NCBI GenBank assembly: GCA_902634075.1
Contig: CACPJA010000005.1
Coordinates: 1-59,990 of the forward strand
DNA length: 59,990 nt
Source of the DNA: an uncultured Gammaproteobacteria bacterium
GTDB taxonomy: Bacteria > Pseudomonadota > Gammaproteobacteria > Steroidobacterales > UBA11654
Direction of reading: 5' to 3'
In this document: positions 55,573-59,990 of the stretch, piece by piece
How the letters are laid out: each line of letters opens with the position of its first letter
Position numbering within the stretch: the stretch's first letter is position 1
Notes under the pieces: model-generated
Seen by the model: the letters and a program-made list of their open reading frames with translations, nothing else
Told to the model about the DNA's origin: nothing
Database searches by the model: none
Made by a program: the position numbers and the translations under genes

Positions 55573-56316
55573 CTATATGCTTAAAATTTTCATTCCAAAA
55601 AATCTTGAAAGGGCAATCACTGGGCGCCATTGCCATGGAAGAATATAGGTCTTTTTACCTACTTTGATTGCATTCACCATTTTTTTAGCAGCAACATCAG
55701 TATCCATAAGAAACGGCATCTTAAATTCATTAACATCGGTCATTTCACTTTTGATGTAGCCGGGACATATAGTCGTCACCCTGACATTATGTTTTTTGAG
55801 CGTTGTCCTCCAGGTATCACCCAATCTTCTGACCGCAACTTTTGAGGCAGCATATCCCCCAAAGTAGGCAGGCGCAGTGAAACTTGCAATTGAGGACATG
55901 ATGACAATATTACCTGCTTTTTGAGATTTCATCGTCGGCACAAAGGGAACAATGGAGTTTGTTACACCGATGATATTAATGTTTAAATTTTGATTAATTT
56001 TTGTAGGATCCCCTGAAGAAAGGTTGTCTGAGGCAGCTACTCCTGCGTTAGCGATAACAATATCAATACCTTCTTTGTCAAAGGCAACAAAATCTTTTGC
56101 AACAGAGATAGATTCCTTTGTATCTGAGACATCGAGTGAATAGTTTTTTACATTCTTGGCGCCTAATTCCATACATTTGGCTTTGACCGTCTTAAGTTTT
56201 TCTGATCGTCTTGCAGCGAGACCAAGGATTGCACCCTGGCTAGCATATTCGTAGGCAATTGCCTCACCAATACCACTGCTGGAACCGGTGATAAATATTT
56301 TTTGATTCGATTTCAT
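55573..56316 (-). CDS. short-chain dehydrogenase/reductase
   Basis: Classical SDR of 247 aa. Glycine motif ITGSSSGIGEAIA, VIANAGVA, SSIASFTAP, the catalytic YAASKVAVRRL and TTICPGYIKSEMT are present, and the C-terminus ILPWQWRPVIALSRFFG resembles SDRs that associate with membranes or lipids. The substrate is unknown. The downstream nucleotidase gene begins six bases after its stop. Confidence 0.88.
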   Translation of the reverse strand: MKSNQKIFITGSSSGIGEAIAYEYASQGAILGLAARRSEKLKTVKAKCMELGAKNVKNYSLDVSDTKESISVAKDFVAFDKEGIDIVIANAGVAASDNLSSGDPTKINQNLNINIIGVTNSIVPFVPTMKSQKAGNIVIMSSIASFTAPAYFGGYAASKVAVRRLGDTWRTTLKKHNVRVTTICPGYIKSEMTDVNEFKMPFLMDTDVAAKKMVNAIKVGKKTYILPWQWRPVIALSRFFGMKILSI

Positions 56317-56362
56317 AATTCTGTTCCTTATTATTTAGGACATATAATTTATCTTAATTATT

Positions 56363-57688
56363 TCACTCTTGCATTAATTTGATGGTTTCCTCAATCAACC
56401 AAATCCTGTCCTGGCCCCAAACTGTAAGCAGCTGTTCCTCATCAGCATTTAACAGTGTCATTGTAGGGACTCCCCATTTACCCAAAGCGAATAAGTTTTC
56501 TCTATTGGCGTCAGTTTCAGATCTCCATTCATCAGTATCTAGAACAGTCTTTGCTTCCTCCCAATTTAATCCTGCCTCTTCAATGATTGCCTCTAATGAG
56601 CTATCCATATACCCATGTCTTCCCTCAGCCCAAACCGATTTAGCAAAGGCATGTAAGTATTCCTCTTCTTTATGATTATCTTTGGCATATTCAAACATGG
56701 AATAGCATCGTTCAACGGCTTTTCCTACAGGATCAATGATATTTCCAAAAGGGGTATTATCTTCTTCAGCTATCCGTTTGCAGTCTTTAATAATATAAAT
56801 ACCTTTTTCGGGGTTAATTTGCATACCTCTCATTACCATCGGTAGGATGATTTTATATCTAAGTTCAACATTATATTTTTCTCTAAGCTTAGCCAGAGGT
56901 TTCATCGCAAGATAGCTATAGGGACTTCTTGCAGACCAAAAAATATCAATACATAGCTTTGATTTTGAATTGTTTTCTATGTTTGGTGACTCCTCTCTAT
57001 TCACTAACCAACCTTGATTGGTTTTTTTGGCCCCCAAACTATGAAGCCGTTTTTCAAGGTATGGCAGGCGATCAATAGCCCAATAGCATTCACCCTCGTA
57101 AGCGAAAACACCTCCAAAATAATGACCCATTTTCTTCCTAGTGGCATCATTCTTTTCTAAGATCTCAGACAATGTATCTTCATTCATGAGATTATCTTTG
57201 ACACACAAATTTTTTAGAGCATCTAAATTTTTAGACCAAATGAATTCACCCACTTTAACAGCATTGTCTGCGAACAGTTCAATTGGCGTGTTCATTAAAA
57301 TGCATTGAGCTAATCTTATAGTCTCACTATCAATTTCGTTCGTCAGGGGTTTAAAATCAAGATTAAAATAAGGGGCGATCATTGCTGCATCTTCAACACT
57401 ATGATGATGATATAGTTGAGGTTCAGGAGTTGATGATTCAGGGGGCTGCCCAACCACGAGAGGCACAAGATTAATATCATACTCATCGTTTAAGGGTTTC
57501 AGCATTTGTGCACACAAATGGCTATAAGGGTCATTGACTTGGTGAAAATAATAAACCGTATGAGGTCGCTGTTCTCTTTGACGTTTTTGCTCTCTTTTTA
57601 ATCGGATCTTTTTTTGGGTGGATGGATTGAGCATATAGCTGATGTATTGATTCCGAAGTTCAAGCCCTAACCACTTAAAAATATTCAT
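56363..57688 (-). CDS. tandem DsbA-like / 2-hydroxychromene-2-carboxylate isomerase-like protein
   Basis: 441 aa with two thioredoxin-fold domains of the DsbA/HCCA-isomerase kind. The first runs from about residue 43 (HTVYYFHQVNDPYSHL), the second from about residue 245 (CIDIFWSARSPYSYL). Neither has a CxxC, so it is not a disulfide oxidoreductase; the second keeps the SPYSYL signature of glutathione-dependent HCCA isomerases and KWGVPTMTL at the cis-proline. It may bind glutathione, consistent with gshB in the window. It is followed on the transcript by an SDR and preceded by an LLM oxidoreductase, a set often linked to degradation of cyclic compounds. Substrate unknown. Confidence 0.8.
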   Translation of the reverse strand: MNIFKWLGLELRNQYISYMLNPSTQKKIRLKREQKRQREQRPHTVYYFHQVNDPYSHLCAQMLKPLNDEYDINLVPLVVGQPPESSTPEPQLYHHHSVEDAAMIAPYFNLDFKPLTNEIDSETIRLAQCILMNTPIELFADNAVKVGEFIWSKNLDALKNLCVKDNLMNEDTLSEILEKNDATRKKMGHYFGGVFAYEGECYWAIDRLPYLEKRLHSLGAKKTNQGWLVNREESPNIENNSKSKLCIDIFWSARSPYSYLAMKPLAKLREKYNVELRYKIILPMVMRGMQINPEKGIYIIKDCKRIAEEDNTPFGNIIDPVGKAVERCYSMFEYAKDNHKEEEYLHAFAKSVWAEGRHGYMDSSLEAIIEEAGLNWEEAKTVLDTDEWRSETDANRENLFALGKWGVPTMTLLNADEEQLLTVWGQDRIWLIEETIKLMQE

Positions 57689-57693
57689 CTAAT

Positions 57694-58764
57694 TTATGCT
57701 AGTGCTGGAAGGACTTTTTCTCCTATCATTTTCAGGCCTGCCATAGGGTCATCAAATAAACGTATTGATAAATCTGTCATTCCAGCCTTTTTAAATTCAT
57801 AAAACCTTTCAAGCTCTCTATCAATATCATTTAAATCCCCCGCTGAACTTAGGTCGGCAATCAATTTTGATACCAGTTCTTCAGGAACATTTTCTATAAC
57901 ACCAGATCGACTAATGTAGGCTTTTGCAAATTCATTCTCTGGACCTGCATTATAGTTATCGATAACGATCTGTGCTTCATCTTCATTTAAAAAATGATGC
58001 AGCGAGAAAGGTGGCAGCAAAGACCCACGAAAAATCAATTCTCTTCGCGCTTCTTTAAATGATACTTCTCTGTCTTCCTTGATATGCCAGGCCCAGAAAT
58101 TTCCAATTCTAAAGTCCTCAATTTCATTCTCTCGTTTTGACAGACCTGTTTTAATATCTTTCATGGCGTCTTCAAGCATTGGTAGAGCGACATCACTCAT
58201 CTGAAGACCATCTGCATACTGACCACCAAGTCTAAGCATTTGCGGTTCAGTGGAGCAGGTATATATTTTTGGGCGATCAGACTGTGCCCAAGTGAATCCT
58301 TGCATATAGGGTCTAGTGATTTTAAAAATATCACCTTCAAATTTTAAATTAAATTTCTTTTCAGAAGCACTTGTTAGGATTTCAACTGCTTCTTTAACAG
58401 CTCTGATAATCCGGAACGGTTGGAGGCCAGGGCAACTATCTTTTACGCATGAAAACTTCATTGCTCCGAGTGTCCCACCTCCCGCACCAACTGCAATAAT
58501 TGCTCTTCCATTAGAGAGTTCATTGAGCGTGAGAAGCGCATTAGCCATTTTTAGTGGATGCATTTCAAAGGGGCTTACTGCTAAAGGTCCAAGAAGAATT
58601 TTCTTCGTTTGTTGTGCAGCAGGTATTAAGCTCATAAAGGCATCCCATTGCTGATGATAATTAGAAGCCCACAGTGCCCTTACTCCATACTCTTCTGCTT
58701 TCACTGCCAGTTCAGCAAGTTCATTTGGATGCAAGTCTGGTTCCAGTATAATTTCTATATCCAT
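57694..58764 (-). CDS. LLM-class flavin-dependent oxidoreductase
   Basis: 356 aa of the luciferase-like monooxygenase superfamily, TIM barrel using reduced FMN or F420. Visible are ALWASNYHQQWDAFMSLIPA, LGPLAVSPFEMHPLKMANAL, and AIIAVGAGGG; the C-terminal half has YADGLQMSDVALPM. The family oxidises aldehydes, sulfonates, alkanes and others; bound substrate cannot be told. It is five bases from the tandem DsbA-like gene, so they probably share a pathway. Confidence 0.87.
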   Translation of the reverse strand: MDIEIILEPDLHPNELAELAVKAEEYGVRALWASNYHQQWDAFMSLIPAAQQTKKILLGPLAVSPFEMHPLKMANALLTLNELSNGRAIIAVGAGGGTLGAMKFSCVKDSCPGLQPFRIIRAVKEAVEILTSASEKKFNLKFEGDIFKITRPYMQGFTWAQSDRPKIYTCSTEPQMLRLGGQYADGLQMSDVALPMLEDAMKDIKTGLSKRENEIEDFRIGNFWAWHIKEDREVSFKEARRELIFRGSLLPPFSLHHFLNEDEAQIVIDNYNAGPENEFAKAYISRSGVIENVPEELVSKLIADLSSAGDLNDIDRELERFYEFKKAGMTDLSIRLFDDPMAGLKMIGEKVLPALA

Positions 58765-58767
58765 AAT

Positions 58768-59325
58768 TTATTTTTCCTGGCGTTGGTGGTCCCAGACAAC
58801 TTCATTTTCATTTTCATCTCTTGCTAATTTTCTAGCGACAACAAAAAAAGCATCAGATAATCGGTTGAGATATTTCAAAGAGTTTGGATTAACTTCTTTT
58901 TCTAAAGCTAGTTTTACTAATTCTCTTTCAGCCCTTCTGCAGATTGCTCTAGCTAGATGAGTTCGAGAGGATTGAAGATTAACGCCTGGAACAACAAATT
59001 CTTTCAATGGCGGTAACTGACTGTTAATGCTCTCTATGAAAACTTCAATTTCTTCAACTTTCTCTTCATCGATGGATTTAAACTCTGGAGCCGACAGTTC
59101 TCCAGCAATATTGAATAGGTCCTGTTGAGCATTGCATAAAAACGCTTGAATATTTTCGGAAATATCTCCTTCTGCAACTAATATTCCAATAGCAGCACTT
59201 AATTCATCAAGGCAACCATAAACTTCAATTTGTTGGTCATATTTAGGTACACGTTGGTTGCCACCGAGGTCAGTGGTTCCATCATCACCTTTTTTTGTAT
59301 AAATTTTTGTTAAACGATTACCCAT
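58768..59325 (-). CDS. PduO-type corrinoid adenosyltransferase
   Basis: 185 aa. Converts reduced cobalamin and ATP to adenosylcobalamin. The signature IYTKKGDDGTTDLGG at the start binds ATP, with ELSAAIGIL, RTHLARAICRRAERELV and LKYLNRLSDAFFVVAR on the helical bundle. It sits 41 bp upstream... of nothing else on its strand except the BtuB-like gene at 59367-59990, whose stop is 41 bp before its start. The LLM gene follows after three bases. It implies use of an adenosylcobalamin enzyme. Confidence 0.93.
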   Translation of the reverse strand: MGNRLTKIYTKKGDDGTTDLGGNQRVPKYDQQIEVYGCLDELSAAIGILVAEGDISENIQAFLCNAQQDLFNIAGELSAPEFKSIDEEKVEEIEVFIESINSQLPPLKEFVVPGVNLQSSRTHLARAICRRAERELVKLALEKEVNPNSLKYLNRLSDAFFVVARKLARDENENEVVWDHQRQEK

Positions 59326-59366
59326 TCATTTATCTTAGCGTTTATTTATATTATGAAGCAAAAAGT

Positions 59367-59990
59367 TTAGCCATTGGGGAAATAAACAAAACCAATATTT
59401 ATTTTTCTGTCCGGAGTCATATAACCATTTGCGAGTGTGTACTTTTCGTTACCAAGATTTGTTATTGATCCATTAAAGATCCAGTTAGTGTTAAGACGAT
59501 ACTGAATTGAAGTATTGGCTAAAGTGTAAGCCCCAAGAACAACGCCTCCAAAATCGTTTCTTGATGAATTTTTTTCTAAGTTTAGATTAATTGTTAGTTT
59601 GTTAAATGTACGCCTTAGACCCATATTCATTGAATTCTTTGGTCGTCGAAGTAACTGGGTTGAAGTTGTTAAGTTTTTAGGATCTTGCAATGTGGCATTA
59701 AGGCTTAGAATCCAATTATTTATATCTTTTTCAAAGATAACATCAAACCCAGAAGTCTTTGATTCTTCAATATTGTAAAGTTTGAAATCACTATAGTTAA
59801 AGGCAACAAGATCTTTGATCCTATTATCAAAGTAGCGAAGGTCAAAATTGGTAGACGAATTAGGCTGGTAATTAAGACCAACACTTATTTTTTTTGAATA
59901 TTCAGGACGAAGTAAGGGATTGCCTCCAAAACCATAGAGATCAAAAGATGATGGATTCCTATGTGCTTTACCTGCGCTGAATAATAATCT
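59367..59990 (-). CDS. btuB: BtuB-like TonB-dependent cobalamin receptor, C-terminal part
   Basis: The frame is open to the right edge; the last 207 aa of the outer-membrane barrel are seen. Alternating beta-strand patterns run throughout. Segments that parallel E. coli BtuB in order are LYGFGGNPLLRPEYSK, TQLLRRPKNSMN and the closing ITNLGNEKYTLANGYMTP. It differs by ending in FVYFPNG instead of the classical terminal Phe, so the BAM recognition signal is less typical. It is followed by a PduO adenosyltransferase gene, which supports a cobalamin role. The N-terminal plug, signal peptide and any B12 riboswitch lie outside. Confidence 0.85.
   Translation of the reverse strand, partial: RLLFSAGKAHRNPSSFDLYGFGGNPLLRPEYSKKISVGLNYQPNSSTNFDLRYFDNRIKDLVAFNYSDFKLYNIEESKTSGFDVIFEKDINNWILSLNATLQDPKNLTTSTQLLRRPKNSMNMGLRRTFNKLTINLNLEKNSSRNDFGGVVLGAYTLANTSIQYRLNTNWIFNGSITNLGNEKYTLANGYMTPDRKINIGFVYFPNG

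Noticed and set aside
56363-57688. Assignment as a disulfide oxidoreductase (DsbA)
   Set aside because: There is no CxxC in either thioredoxin-fold half and no signal peptide.

Overview
This window looks like a chromosomal segment of an AT-rich, compact, Gram-negative gammaproteobacterium. The lineage evidence is gene order and gene content: rsmE-gshB-yqgE-ruvX-pyrB, yggS-proC-yggT, trxA-rho, aroQ-accB-accC-fis-purH-purD, and lipopolysaccharide (LPS) core genes with a KdkA-type Kdo kinase. Very short gaps, many 4-nt overlaps, abutting convergent stop codons and strong AT bias suggest a streamlined, probably marine, free-living cell. A SAR86-like lineage is a reasonable guess but the sequence alone does not prove it. 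I see no rRNA, tRNA, CRISPR array, prophage or insertion sequence.

Region 1 (1-20157, all + strand) is a surface-polysaccharide locus. It holds several nucleotide-sugar pathways: UDP-xylose (UXS-like decarboxylase); a CDP-6-deoxysugar branch (rfbF, rfbG, an RmlC-like cupin and two PLP aminotransferases); and UDP-ManNAcA (wecB, wecC). Four glycosyltransferases, a WecA-like initiating phosphosugar transferase, a fused two-domain dehydrogenase, a heparinase-like protein, two FAD oxidoreductases and the heptose gene gmhA complete it. No flippase or polymerase is visible; the locus continues leftward out of the window.

Region 2 (20158-33763) is housekeeping. It contains cysQ, trxA-rho, the minus-strand series aroQ-accB-accC-fis-purH-purD, a sodium/solute symporter with a duplicated 3' end, an enoyl-thioester-reductase-like enzyme, a TlpA-like thioredoxin, dsbD and the heptose phosphatase gmhB.

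Region 3 (33764-36000) is groES-groEL, with a promoter, a nearly perfect CIRCE operator (HrcA binding site) and a strong intrinsic terminator.

Region 4 (36025-41876) is an LPS inner-core block: a small zinc-finger protein, a GT4 transferase, a heptosyltransferase-family GT9, kdkA and an LpxL-type acyltransferase. An EutB/EutC-like amino-acid enzyme pair sits inside it. With gmhA and gmhB this gives a coherent heptose-containing, Kdo-phosphate core.

Region 5 (41906-44475) has msrB, a PEBP-family protein, an unrecognised polytopic membrane protein and a TerB-like protein.

Region 6 (54281 down to 44472, minus strand) is a tightly packed 12-gene series: rsmE, gshB, yqgE, ruvX, pyrB, a PyrK-like subunit, yggS, proC, yggT, a dgcA-dgcN-like pair predicted to convert D-glutamate to L-glutamate, and a PepSY membrane protein.

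Region 7 (54327-59990) has an unrecognised 243-aa protein, a deoxyribonucleotidase-like HAD protein, an SDR, a tandem DsbA-like/HCCA-isomerase protein, a luciferase-like monooxygenase, a PduO-type cobalamin adenosyltransferase and the C-terminal part of a BtuB-like receptor. The last two imply uptake and activation of external vitamin B12.
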